Assembly (NCBI RefSeq): GCF_017874215.1
Contig: NZ_JAGGLB010000004.1
Span: 248,001-312,000 of the forward strand
From: Paenibacillus eucommiae
GTDB taxonomy: Bacteria > Bacillota > Bacilli > Paenibacillales > NBRC-103111
Length of the DNA: 64,000 nucleotides
Direction of reading: 5' to 3'
In this document: piece after piece, positions 45,801 through 54,711 of the stretch
Layout: every line of letters starts with the position of its first letter
How positions within the stretch are numbered: the first letter of the stretch is position 1
Notes under the pieces: generated by a model
Seen by the model: only the letters and a program-made list of their open reading frames with translations
Databases searched by the model: none
Told to the model about the DNA's origin: nothing
Program-made: the position numbers and the translations under genes

Positions 45801-46691
45801 CTAGAAAATCCTATAGTTCGTCAGTTTGAAAGCCAGCCGGTACGAGACAACAATCAGAACAAAGCTGATTACCGATTTCATAAGCCCTACAGCCGTAGCA
45901 AAACCGAACTGCGTATTGATTAGACCGATCCGATACACATAAGTATCAATTATATCGCCTGATTCATAAACCAAAGGGTTGTACAAATTGAAAATTTGAT
46001 CAAAACCAGCGTTCAGAACATTACCCAAGCTTAGCGTAGCCAACAGCACCACTGTGGTCGTGATACCTGGTAACGTGATATACATAAGCTGCTGGATACG
46101 AGTTGCTCCATCCATACGGGCAGCTTCATACAAGGCAGGGCTGATGCCAGTAAGCGCAGCCAAATATATAATCGTGCCGAAACCAAATTCCTTCCATACA
46201 TCACTAAAAATAATAATAGGCGGAAACCACTGGTTGCTTCCCAGAAACAGGATCGGTTCGTTTGCAAACCACTGTACCACCTGATTAACGGGTCCATTCA
46301 ACGATAAAATCTCCACGATACTTCCCGACAAAATAACCCAGGACAAAAAATGAGGCAAGTAAACTATCGTTTGCACCCACCTTTTCAATAAAGAGAGCCG
46401 CAGCTCATTCAGCATTAACGCAAACAACAGAGGAACGATCAGATTGGCAATAATTTTCATACTGGAAATAAATAGGGTGTTGTAAAATATAGTTTTACTG
46501 TCAGGCAATTCAAACATATATCTGAAGTTTGACAGCCCTATCCATGATGATTTCAAGAAACCAAGTCCAGGATTAAAGTCCTGAAAGGCTATCACGATAC
46601 CGAACATTGGTATTATACTGAATATGAAAACAAGCAGCATTCCAGGCAAAAGCATGAGATGATAATGCCGCGCATCTGATTGTTTGTTCAT
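45801..46691 (-). CDS. lplB: Sugar ABC transporter permease (LplB/YteP-like)
   Basis: 296 residues, six membrane helices, EAA loop YEAARMDGATRIQQLMYITL. Forms the channel with LplC. It starts 97 bases after the binding-protein gene, behind a 13-bp hairpin that may lower its expression relative to lplA. Confidence 0.92.
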   Translation of the reverse strand: MNKQSDARHYHLMLLPGMLLVFIFSIIPMFGIVIAFQDFNPGLGFLKSSWIGLSNFRYMFELPDSKTIFYNTLFISSMKIIANLIVPLLFALMLNELRLSLLKRWVQTIVYLPHFLSWVILSGSIVEILSLNGPVNQVVQWFANEPILFLGSNQWFPPIIIFSDVWKEFGFGTIIYLAALTGISPALYEAARMDGATRIQQLMYITLPGITTTVVLLATLSLGNVLNAGFDQIFNLYNPLVYESGDIIDTYVYRIGLINTQFGFATAVGLMKSVISFVLIVVSYRLAFKLTNYRIF

Positions 46692-46726
46692 AGCTGCTCA
46701 TCTCCTCCGATGCTTATCCGGTGAAT

Positions 46727-46779
46727 CGGCATTCATCCGGCAAAGTATGATTTCGGATGAATATTTCGGATGAATGCCG
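46727..46779 (-). other. Intercistronic hairpin between lplA and lplB
   Basis: CGGCATTCATCCG (46727-46739) pairs exactly with CGGATGAATGCCG (46767-46779); a third CGGATGAAT lies at 46754-46762. No T-run follows on the minus strand, so an RNA-stability or processing element is more likely than a terminator. Confidence 0.75.
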
Positions 46780-46788
46780 TTCCCTTTT

Positions 46789-48447
46789 CTATGACTGAAG
46801 CTCAGCTTCAATTTCTTTCATGATTTCGTCTCCGCCTGTCCGCTTCCATTCTTCAACGAATGTATCGAAGCTATCCAATGGCTCCACGCCCATAATGATT
46901 TTGTTGTACACCTCAAGCTCACGTTTGATCAATGATGGCCATTTTAACTCCATCGTTTTCGTTGTGCCCGAGAAAGCCGTCGGCACCGTTTCTTTGGGAC
47001 CGGTAAGTGACGCAACTCCAGACATATAGGCTGTTACACTTGACCAAGCGCCAATATCAGCAGTCGGATTCTCCTTGTACTTCAAGTAATTTTCATAAAA
47101 AGGCTTGAATTTCTCTTCCATATCTTCCGGCTTGATTTCACCATCGACTAGTTTCTTCATGGTTTTATATTCCTGCTCTACAATATCTGCTTCCGCAAAC
47201 ACGACTCTTAATGGCCAATAAGCCGGGTTTACATTCGGATCCAATTCCGGATCTACAGCATATTCCGCTTCAACATTCAGCAGCTTAATAATCGCTTCCG
47301 GATTTTTCACACCTTTTTTTACTACTACAAATTGGGTGCTGGCTGGCAGCAATCTTGTATTGTATTTCCCTTCACTATCGAGCGGAACTGCATAAGCCTG
47401 CCAGTCAGCCTTCGGATTATTCTGAATAGAATCATTAAGAGGCCACATCGGAGCCCACCATTTCTGAAAGAAAATTCCTGTTTTGCCGCTTACGGCGGGT
47501 TCGTTAAAATCCTTGCGCAGCGCAAACTCCTTATCCAGAACTCCTGCCGCATACATCTCGCGCAGCTTCTCCAGGGCCTGCTTCGCTTCTGGTGTAATGG
47601 AGCCGTATTTCAATTGTCCAGAAGCGTCCTTATACCACAGGTTTGGATATGCATGGAAAGCAGCAAAGATCGATTGAAAATCAGCTACATTCCCTTCGAC
47701 CATAGCCCCCGTAAACCCAATTGTTTTGCCAGGGCCATTACCGCCCGGATCTTGATCAATGAAGGCCTTTGCTATCTTTTGCAAATCATCGACTGTCTTG
47801 GGCGGCTCTAGCTTCAGCTTGTCCAACCAGTCCTGACGCAGCCACATGATATAGGAGGATTCCACTTGCGTAAAAACGTTAGGAATAGCCAGCAGCTTAC
47901 CTCCATACGTCGCGCTTTCAAGTGCCATACCCTTCGTAGAATCATGAGTCGCTCTGAGCTTAGGAGAAGCGTATGTATTGTAAACATCGGTTAAATCTTC
48001 TAGCAGGCCAAGCTTGGAGAGCTTGCGGAAATCCGCTTCCGTAACCACCATTGCATCCGGCAAATCGTTGCTGGAAATCGATAACCCTACCTTTTGCGTA
48101 TAGGCATCTCCTACGGATGCTATCCATGCCGCTTTTACCTTGACGTTAATTTTGTCCTCAATCAGCCTCGTGTACTGATTATTCTCTACTGAATCCCCCG
48201 AGGGCAAGCTTTTATCGTCGGGAAGAATTTCCTTCCCGATTGTAATCGTTACTGGCTGCTCGTATTTACCGAACGGATCGGCTGCATCGCCATTTGCGCT
48301 TGGCTCTTGACCTTCTTGGCTGATGTCAGATGGCTTCTCCGTCTTCGCTGATGGTGTTTGTTCCGCAACGCCGGACTTGCCACAGGCCGATACGAAAACA
48401 AGCGTACAGGCCAATAGTACTAAAGTTAGATTACGTAACGCTTTCAT
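46789..48447 (-). CDS. lplA: Extracellular sugar-binding lipoprotein (LplA-like)
   Basis: 552 residues. Lipobox VFVSACGKSG, then a Glu/Ser/Pro-rich linker and a solute-binding family 1 domain (VTITIGKEILPDD; LKLEPPKTVDDLQKIAKAFI; GKTGIFFQKWWAPMWPLND). Captures an oligosaccharide outside the cell and hands it to LplB/LplC. The ligand is probably what the SLH and beta-helix enzymes release. Promoter with an inverted repeat 80 bases upstream. Confidence 0.93.
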   Translation of the reverse strand: MKALRNLTLVLLACTLVFVSACGKSGVAEQTPSAKTEKPSDISQEGQEPSANGDAADPFGKYEQPVTITIGKEILPDDKSLPSGDSVENNQYTRLIEDKINVKVKAAWIASVGDAYTQKVGLSISSNDLPDAMVVTEADFRKLSKLGLLEDLTDVYNTYASPKLRATHDSTKGMALESATYGGKLLAIPNVFTQVESSYIMWLRQDWLDKLKLEPPKTVDDLQKIAKAFIDQDPGGNGPGKTIGFTGAMVEGNVADFQSIFAAFHAYPNLWYKDASGQLKYGSITPEAKQALEKLREMYAAGVLDKEFALRKDFNEPAVSGKTGIFFQKWWAPMWPLNDSIQNNPKADWQAYAVPLDSEGKYNTRLLPASTQFVVVKKGVKNPEAIIKLLNVEAEYAVDPELDPNVNPAYWPLRVVFAEADIVEQEYKTMKKLVDGEIKPEDMEEKFKPFYENYLKYKENPTADIGAWSSVTAYMSGVASLTGPKETVPTAFSGTTKTMELKWPSLIKRELEVYNKIIMGVEPLDSFDTFVEEWKRTGGDEIMKEIEAELQS

Positions 48448-48525
48448 TGCTTCAACCCCCTATGAATGTTAGATCACTCTATCGATCTGTTATCATCATA
48501 AACGAATAATGACCGTATCAGGGAG

Positions 48526-48553
48526 ATGATACGGCTAACTGAAGGGTGTACAA
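48526..48553 (-). promoter_or_regulatory. lplA promoter with overlapping inverted repeat
   Basis: Minus strand TTGTAC (48548-48553), 16 bases, TATCAT (48526-48531). An 8-bp inverted repeat CCGTATCA-N6-TGATACGG (48513-48534) covers the -10, a likely regulatory site, possibly for YesN. Confidence 0.5.
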
Positions 48554-48617
48554 TTCCACACCATTTATTTATTCCAATCCATTCCGTGCATAATAGTACT
48601 CCTCTTTGAGCGGAATT

Positions 48618-50090
48618 TTACCCCCTGGCTTTAAAGCTGCGAAATTCACTTGGGAGCATGCCCGTCTGCGCGCGAAACACCCGGCTGAAATACTTTTCGT
48701 TCGGGTAGCCGCATTGCTCCGCTATACGGAATATCGGATTCGCTGTTTGCTCCAGAAGTACCATGGCATGCTCCATGCGCGCATCACGGATATAATCGTG
48801 AAACGGCTTGCCGACTATATTTTTAAAGCAGCGGCTGAAGTATCCTTTACTCATCATGGCTTCATTGGCTAAATCACTGTGCCGGATATCGGATCCAATG
48901 TTCCGGTCGATATAAGCGAGTGCCTTCATTACCCCATGCTGGATTTCATCGAAGTAGCCCGATTTACCGATTTTATTGCCAAGCAGGGACCGGACCGTCT
49001 TTAACCATTCCATCCAATCCATCCAATAAGCCTGTGAGCCTGGGGGCTGCAGCTTCTCAGATAGTTCGTCAGGAACAATTCGCTGCCAGTTCATTCTAGC
49101 TGCATAGAACACCGTTTTTAATTGGGGCAGCGGCAGACGGAAGTGTTCTAGCTCCTCCAGCATGCTTTCAAATATCTCATCATCTAATACCCAGAACAAG
49201 GACGACCATTTCTCACGGAGCAAGTCTATTTCCTGATCAGTCCAACCTGGATGTCTATCATGAATCCGCTCCACAGGCGGCGTATACAACACCATATCCG
49301 CGCGGTAATCGTAGAACAGATGTATTTCCCTGTAAGCAGACAGAAATCTCCTTAACAACTCATGCTCCGTAAGCTGCCTATCCGTTATATGAAGAATCAT
49401 CCAGCCCTGATTAAGTCCGTTGCGCTCCAACTCCATGATCAGATCCTGCTTATCCATTGGCACATCTACGTCTTTGCCCGGATTTTCCACCGCCCAGATT
49501 CCGTAGCTTACTTCATACAGTTGTTCCCGATTCCATAGTGGACACTCTCGAGGCTGCCCCAGACGAACAGACTCCTCCAGAGCAATAAAGACGAGCAGTT
49601 CCCTGCAGATGGCCGCTTCTCTGGTCTTTCCACTTGTGATCAGACTTGCTTGAACATTACTTTCCCAAGCATCCATTGACCCGGACGATCGCAACGTCCG
49701 CTGCGACAGTTCCTGTTGGATGCGCGAGGCTATGCGCTCCAGCACATCCTCCATCTTGGCCTGTTCCATCTGGGTTTTGGCAATGTAATCGATCGCTCCT
49801 AGCCGCAGCGCCTCTTGAATCAATCCAAAATCCTGATGGAACGTCAGGACCACATTCCAAATGTGCGGGTAATCGGTTCGAACACCACGTATCAGATCAA
49901 GCCCTGACATAGCAGGCATAGCCAGATCAGTAATAAGCAAATCCACATGCTGATCCTGTAAAATCTCCAGAGCACGTTCCCCGCTGTTCGCTTCCCCCAC
50001 AACCTCCATATCAAAAGCAGCCCAAGGCATCACCGCTATAATACCTTGGCGTGCCAACCTGTCATCATCAACGACCAATACCTTCAACAT
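48618..50090 (-). CDS. yesN: Response regulator with AraC-type output (YesN-like)
   Basis: 490 residues. Receiver domain with VVDDDRLARQGI and the phospho-Asp in LLITDLAMPAMSGL, a long middle region, and C-terminal double helix-turn-helix (DLANEAMMSKGYFSRCFKNI; IAEQCGYPNEKYFSRVFRAQ). Overlaps yesM by 23 bases. Controls the sugar-import unit downstream in this family. Confidence 0.93.
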   Translation of the reverse strand: MLKVLVVDDDRLARQGIIAVMPWAAFDMEVVGEANSGERALEILQDQHVDLLITDLAMPAMSGLDLIRGVRTDYPHIWNVVLTFHQDFGLIQEALRLGAIDYIAKTQMEQAKMEDVLERIASRIQQELSQRTLRSSGSMDAWESNVQASLITSGKTREAAICRELLVFIALEESVRLGQPRECPLWNREQLYEVSYGIWAVENPGKDVDVPMDKQDLIMELERNGLNQGWMILHITDRQLTEHELLRRFLSAYREIHLFYDYRADMVLYTPPVERIHDRHPGWTDQEIDLLREKWSSLFWVLDDEIFESMLEELEHFRLPLPQLKTVFYAARMNWQRIVPDELSEKLQPPGSQAYWMDWMEWLKTVRSLLGNKIGKSGYFDEIQHGVMKALAYIDRNIGSDIRHSDLANEAMMSKGYFSRCFKNIVGKPFHDYIRDARMEHAMVLLEQTANPIFRIAEQCGYPNEKYFSRVFRAQTGMLPSEFRSFKARG

Positions 50091-51846
50091 CCGTTAAATC
50101 CACCTCCGTATTCGTATAGGTTACAGGAATATGCAGCTGCATCACGGTACCTTGCCCCCGTATACTGCTTATATCAAGTGTAGCATCACCGGCAAATTGA
50201 GCCTTAAGCATACGACTGACATAATACAGTCCAATACCCATCCCTACTTTCCTTTGTTCTGCGGATCCGCTCTCCAGCAGTCGGCGCAGCTCTTCCTCTT
50301 CCATGCCTTCCCCATTATCCTTAACCTCAATTCGGATATAATGGGCCTCCGCAAATAGCTTCACTTCAATGATCGTCTTGTCCTTCAAGCCATGATACAG
50401 GCTGTTCTCCACAAGCGGCTGCAAAATAAAACGGGGAATGGGCAAATCCATTAACTTTTCATCTGCATGAATATGCACATTAAACTCAAAATCGTAACGA
50501 ATGCGCTGCAGCGACACATAATCTCTGAGCGCTTCAATTTCGAGTCGAACGGTGGATTCGCCGCCCTTACCCATATTATAATAAAGCACCCGATTTAACG
50601 TGGAGATCAGATAATCAATTTCAGTTAACCCCTTGGAATGTGCCAGCCAGCGAATCGTGTCCAGTGTGTTATGAATAAAGTGAGGATTAATTTGAAACAG
50701 CAGCTTCTCGATTTCCAGTTCAGTCTTACGCTTCTCCTTCTGCTTGACCTCCTGCAGAAGCTCCCAAATCCGCTTCCTCATATGCTGAAATTGGTACAGC
50801 AAGAAATCGAACTCAGTAATCCGGGTCAGCTTCAGCGGAGAATGAAAGTTGCTGTTCTGCATCTGCTTGATCTCCCTGTTAAAATGGTTAAGCGGACGGC
50901 GGACAACCCTCCACATCATCCAGGCAAAACCCAAAGCAAACGCCAGGGAAAGCAAAGTAAGAAGTCCGAACTGTCTGATCCAGGTGTTTCTTTCCTTATA
51001 GTAATCGCTTTCCGAAATGACGGCAACAATCTTCCAGCCCTGATTATGCTCCTCTTCAAATAAATAATTGCCGATGCTTCTGCTGAAGCCTTTGCCCGTC
51101 TCTGCCGCTTGATAATGCGAGCCGATAGGAAATTGTTCAGGAAGCTCGCTGTAAGTAATCTGGTCATTGCTATCAACTAGCAAGTGGGTCATTTGCAGAC
51201 CTGATAGTTCTGTATTTAAAATATCTTCTGTCAGCCGGAAGCTCGTTTCAATATAAACATACAGATTATCATAGCCTGGTATCTCAAGCTTACGTGTAAC
51301 GGAAAGCACAGTTCTATCAATAAACCGGTTCAAATTAGGATGAGGACCATAATATGTAATGGCATCTGTGTGCAGCAGCTTTGGAAGCTCTTCAACGTTA
51401 ATCGGCCCATCAACCATCTGCTGCTGCAAAACGAATTCCTTCGTGTCAGCAAAATAATACGACATAACACCCAGACTCGGATTAGTAAAGCTGATCAGAT
51501 GCAGATTATTTTGAATATCCTGTTCCAACTGCGACTTTTGTAAAATTTCGTTGGACTCCAGATATTTCCCCAGGCTTCTCCCAACCCCTCCATCAAAAGC
51601 TAATTGCTGCGAGACATGATTTAAGTTGCTTAGTGTATTATCAAGTGATACTTTAACCTGCCTTAAATTGCTCCTAATGCTGCCTTGTATTTTGTTATCC
51701 AAGATGGAAGTAATGGAGTAATAAGAAATACCCCCTATCAGCAGCAGAGGGATTAACGTACTTAGCATAAACACCACGATCATTCTGTTCTTCAGTGAAT
51801 ATAACGACAGACGAAAGTTATCCAGCCATGACAGCAGCACTCTCAC
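50068..51846 (-). CDS. yesM: Sensor histidine kinase (YesM-like)
   Basis: 592 residues. Helix at about 25, a large extracellular sensing domain, second helix (FGLLTLLSLAFALGFAWMMW), HAMP, His-kinase motif LFQINPHFIHNTLDTIRWLA (phospho-His) and LQPLVENSLYHGL (N-box), then DNGEGM. Start GTG 51846 with AGGAGGAA upstream. Senses an outside signal, probably the transported sugar. Confidence 0.93.
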   Translation of the reverse strand: MRVLLSWLDNFRLSLYSLKNRMIVVFMLSTLIPLLLIGGISYYSITSILDNKIQGSIRSNLRQVKVSLDNTLSNLNHVSQQLAFDGGVGRSLGKYLESNEILQKSQLEQDIQNNLHLISFTNPSLGVMSYYFADTKEFVLQQQMVDGPINVEELPKLLHTDAITYYGPHPNLNRFIDRTVLSVTRKLEIPGYDNLYVYIETSFRLTEDILNTELSGLQMTHLLVDSNDQITYSELPEQFPIGSHYQAAETGKGFSRSIGNYLFEEEHNQGWKIVAVISESDYYKERNTWIRQFGLLTLLSLAFALGFAWMMWRVVRRPLNHFNREIKQMQNSNFHSPLKLTRITEFDFLLYQFQHMRKRIWELLQEVKQKEKRKTELEIEKLLFQINPHFIHNTLDTIRWLAHSKGLTEIDYLISTLNRVLYYNMGKGGESTVRLEIEALRDYVSLQRIRYDFEFNVHIHADEKLMDLPIPRFILQPLVENSLYHGLKDKTIIEVKLFAEAHYIRIEVKDNGEGMEEEELRRLLESGSAEQRKVGMGIGLYYVSRMLKAQFAGDATLDISSIRGQGTVMQLHIPVTYTNTEVDLTDVEGIGR

Positions 51847-51939
51847 CCTTATTCCTCCTCACCCTCACCTTTATTACCTGCTATCATAGCATAAACGGAA
51901 AAAGCCGGATATTGGAACTATATAAAAGGATCAGGTGCT

Positions 51940-52245
51940 AATAAAGAAAAATACCTTGCGGTGTCCTTTGATGTGCGTGTTCGTGACTTGGGTACGTTGC
52001 GGAGGGAATGGCTGTGGGCTCCAGCCGCTGTTAAAGATTTGTTCCCTGAATGGGATGGATGAGGAGGTAGGAACAAATCTTTAAAGGCGGACGCTACCGC
52101 TCTTCCTCCCACAGCCATTCCCTCTCTTTAGCTACAATCGCTCGAACATTAAGCTCAAACGGACAGCCACTAGTCGTCTGGTTCCTGAGCGAAAGGGAGA
52201 ATGACTATAAGGAAAATCTGGACTTCCGTTTAGATTCCATGATTC
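51940..52245. repeat. Dispersed intergenic repeat, copy D (no TTTAACGATG palindromes)
   Basis: GTGTTCGTGAC, GAGGGAATGGCTGTGGGCTC, a palindrome AAAGATTTGTTCC-N24-GGAACAAATCTTT, then CCCACAGCCATTCCCTC and CAAACGGACAGCCAC. Outer blocks are inverted copies (GAGGGAATGGCTGTGGG against its reverse complement). The rest of the gap to rpn (51847-51939, 52246-52344) holds nothing I can support. Confidence 0.75.
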
Positions 52246-52344
52246 ACATATTTCAATACCACATAACTACTTTACCACTTTAAAGCTGCGATTCACCAAT
52301 CAGCTTCAGACTTCTGCCAAAAACTTATACTTTATAAGTTCATT

Positions 52345-52388
52345 AAAAAACAGAGCCTTACACGACATACCGTGTTGACTCTGTTTTA
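52345..52388 (-). terminator. Terminator after rpn copy 1
   Basis: AACAGAGCC / GACTCTGTT stem with inner ACACG / CGTGT, T-run on the minus strand. Near copy at 37433. Confidence 0.8.
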
Positions 52389-52399
52389 TTATCTTTATT

Positions 52400-53428
52400 T
52401 CACTGCTTGATCAGTTTGAGAACCTCGCCAACTGGAAGCTCAAGCGTATCGGCTATTTCTGCTGGCGAAAATCCTTTACCAAGAAATTTGCGAATAATTT
52501 CTTCCCTACCTTTCTCGATGCCCTGCTCTATTCCTTTCTCTATTCCTTTCTCGATTCCCTGTTCTATGCCCTTCTCGATCCCTTGTTCAATTCCTCGCTC
52601 GATCCCCTCTTCGTATCCCCAACGCTTCCAAGCAGGCATCAATTCCATAATCGCTTCCCCTTCCTCTGGATATAGTTCACTTAGCTCAAGCAGGATGGCT
52701 TCATCCTGCTCTTTATCAGGCTGGAAATATATATCGGCCACGGACATGATCAGCGCTAAACGCGCATCGTCCAGCTTCTTTTTTATTCGTAAAATCATCC
52801 GTAAGTATGCAGCACGAACGTCCCTTGCTTCTTTTTTAGTATAACCCATTTTCGCCAGCAATGCAGCAGCTACCGGATTGTCCGATTCCATAAATCGCCG
52901 CCAATCTTGCTTTCTCAGCTCTACCTTCAAAAATTGAAATCGCAAAATATCATGCTCAGGAATCGCCATGAGCAGCGTGTCTGGTTCTTCCCTAATTTGA
53001 TCAGACGTAAATATAGCTATTGGAATAATCAGCTTGTGCTCTTTACGATGTCGCTCGAATAGCCGACTAAAGTAAATAAACATTCGTTCGTGAAAAAGCT
53101 TCTTCTTATAGGACTGCGGTTCAAAGTGTATAAGTACGTATGCATCCAAAACAGTGTACTTGGTCTCCAGCAGCAAATCCAAATGCTTGGCCTCTTCCCC
53201 GACGATGTCCACAAGCTGTTCCTGCATGAGCAGCCTCGTATGACTGTGATCCAGCAGCCGGTCCAATTCCGGAAAAAATAACGCGATAAATTCAGCGAAA
53301 AATGTTTGCAGCAGCTTCTTAAATGCCTCGTCATGCGGTAAGGGAGTTTTTTTAATTTTTCGGTCTATTCCTTGCCCCGCTTTTTTGATCTGCATCTGTT
53401 CTCCATTGTTGGCTCCTTTGTAAGCCAT
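52400..53428 (-). CDS. Rpn-family PD-(D/E)XK nuclease, tandem copy 1
   Basis: 342 residues. Rpn/recombination-promoting-nuclease (formerly putative transposase) domain: PLPHDEAFKKLLQTFFAEF, LLLETKYTVLDAYVLIHFEP and a conserved Gln after it (E-x-Q of the nuclease core), FHERMFIYFSRLFERH. C-terminus has eight GIEx tetrapeptides and then an alpha domain ending LPVGEVLKLIKQ. Start ATG 53428 behind GGGTGG; upstream codons lie in a terminator. Inside, AGGAAGGGG eight bases before ATG 52648 could start an 82-residue short form. E. coli Rpn genes are reported to make such short antitoxin forms. Confidence 0.88.
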   Translation of the reverse strand: MAYKGANNGEQMQIKKAGQGIDRKIKKTPLPHDEAFKKLLQTFFAEFIALFFPELDRLLDHSHTRLLMQEQLVDIVGEEAKHLDLLLETKYTVLDAYVLIHFEPQSYKKKLFHERMFIYFSRLFERHRKEHKLIIPIAIFTSDQIREEPDTLLMAIPEHDILRFQFLKVELRKQDWRRFMESDNPVAAALLAKMGYTKKEARDVRAAYLRMILRIKKKLDDARLALIMSVADIYFQPDKEQDEAILLELSELYPEEGEAIMELMPAWKRWGYEEGIERGIEQGIEKGIEQGIEKGIEKGIEQGIEKGREEIIRKFLGKGFSPAEIADTLELPVGEVLKLIKQ

Positions 53429-53468
53429 CAGATCATTCCACCCTTCAACTCTCTTTTCATAATTGAAT

Positions 53469-53514
53469 AAAAAAAACACCCCAAGCGCCTTAATGATAAG
53501 GCGTTCAAAGTGTT
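53469..53514 (-). terminator. Terminator between rpn copies 2 and 1
   Basis: AACAC / GTGTT outer stem and CGCCTTA / TAAGGCG inner stem, eight Ts on the minus strand. Copies at 54612 and 55872 show that the duplicated unit was terminator plus gene. Confidence 0.8.
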
Positions 53515-53566
53515 CTTCACTCTGTAACAGCTATTACAATTGCCGATTTGCTCTTTACTTGTTGTA

Positions 53567-54571
53567 TTACTGCTTGATCAGCTTAAGAACCTCGCCTACT
53601 GGAAGCTCAAGCGTATCGGCTATTTCTGCTGGCGAAAATCCTTTATTAAGAAATTTGCGAATAATTTCTTCCTTACCTTTCTCGATGCCCTGCTCTATGC
53701 CTTGTTCGATGCCCTTCTCGATCCCTTGTTCAATTCCGCGCTCAATTCCCTCTTCGTATCCCCAACGCTTCCATGCTGGCATCAATTCCATAATCGCTTC
53801 CCCTTCCTCTGGATATAGTTCGCTTAACTCAAGTAAGATCGCTTCATCCTGCTCTCTATCTGGCTGGAAATATATATCGGCCACGGACATAATCAGCGCC
53901 AACCGCGCGTCATCCAGCTTTTTTCGTATTCGTAAAATCATCCGTAAGTATGCTAGACGCACCTCTCTTGCTTCCTTTTTAGTATACCCCATTTTCGCCA
54001 GCAATGCAGCAGCTACAGGATTGTCTGATTCCATAAAACGCCGCCAATCTTGCTTTCTCAGCTCTACCTTCAAAAATTGAAACCGCAATATATCATGCTC
54101 AGGAATAGCCATAAGCAGCGTATCTGGTTCATCCCTAATTTGATCAGACGTAAATATAGCTATGGGAATAATCAGCTTATGCTCTTTACGGTGTCGTTCA
54201 AACAAACGGCTGAAGTAAATAAACATTCGTTCGTGAAAAAGCTTCTTTTTATAAGACTGCGGTTCAAAATGTATAAGTACGTACGCATCCAAAACCGTGT
54301 ACTTGGTCTCCAGCAGCAGATCCAAATGCTTCGCTTCTTCCCCGACGATGTCCACAAGCTGTTCCTGCATAAGCAGCCTCGTATGACTGTGATCCAGCAG
54401 CCGGTCCAATTCCGGAAAAAATAACGCAATAAATTCAGCGAAAAATGTTTGCAGCAGCTTCTTAAATGCCTCGTCATGCGGCAGGGGCGCCTTTTTAATT
54501 TTTTGGTCTATTCCTTGCCCCTCTTTGTTGCTCTGCATCTGCTCGCCATCGTTGGCTCCTTTGTAAGCCAT
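53567..54571 (-). CDS. Rpn-family PD-(D/E)XK nuclease, tandem copy 2
   Basis: 334 residues, nearly the same as copy 1 except that the C-terminal array has six GIEx units. All core motifs are present (LLLETKYTVLDAYVLIHFEP). Start ATG 54571. The same internal site (AGGAAGGGG, ATG 53791) would give a 74-residue short form. Intact, with its own terminator before and after. Confidence 0.88.
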   Translation of the reverse strand: MAYKGANDGEQMQSNKEGQGIDQKIKKAPLPHDEAFKKLLQTFFAEFIALFFPELDRLLDHSHTRLLMQEQLVDIVGEEAKHLDLLLETKYTVLDAYVLIHFEPQSYKKKLFHERMFIYFSRLFERHRKEHKLIIPIAIFTSDQIRDEPDTLLMAIPEHDILRFQFLKVELRKQDWRRFMESDNPVAAALLAKMGYTKKEAREVRLAYLRMILRIRKKLDDARLALIMSVADIYFQPDREQDEAILLELSELYPEEGEAIMELMPAWKRWGYEEGIERGIEQGIEKGIEQGIEQGIEKGKEEIIRKFLNKGFSPAEIADTLELPVGEVLKLIKQ

Positions 54572-54611
54572 CAAATCATTCCACCCTTCAACCCTCTTTT
54601 CATAATTGAAC

Positions 54612-54656
54612 AAAAAAACACCCCAAGCGCCTTAATGATAAGGCGTTCAAAGTGTT
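54612..54656 (-). terminator. Terminator between rpn copies 3 and 2
   Basis: Same hairpin as at 53469: AACAC / GTGTT and CGCCTTA / TAAGGCG, followed by seven Ts on the minus strand. Confidence 0.8.
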
Positions 54657-54711
54657 CTTCACTCTGTAAGAGCTATTACAATTGCCGATTTGCTCTTTAC
54701 TATGTTGTATT

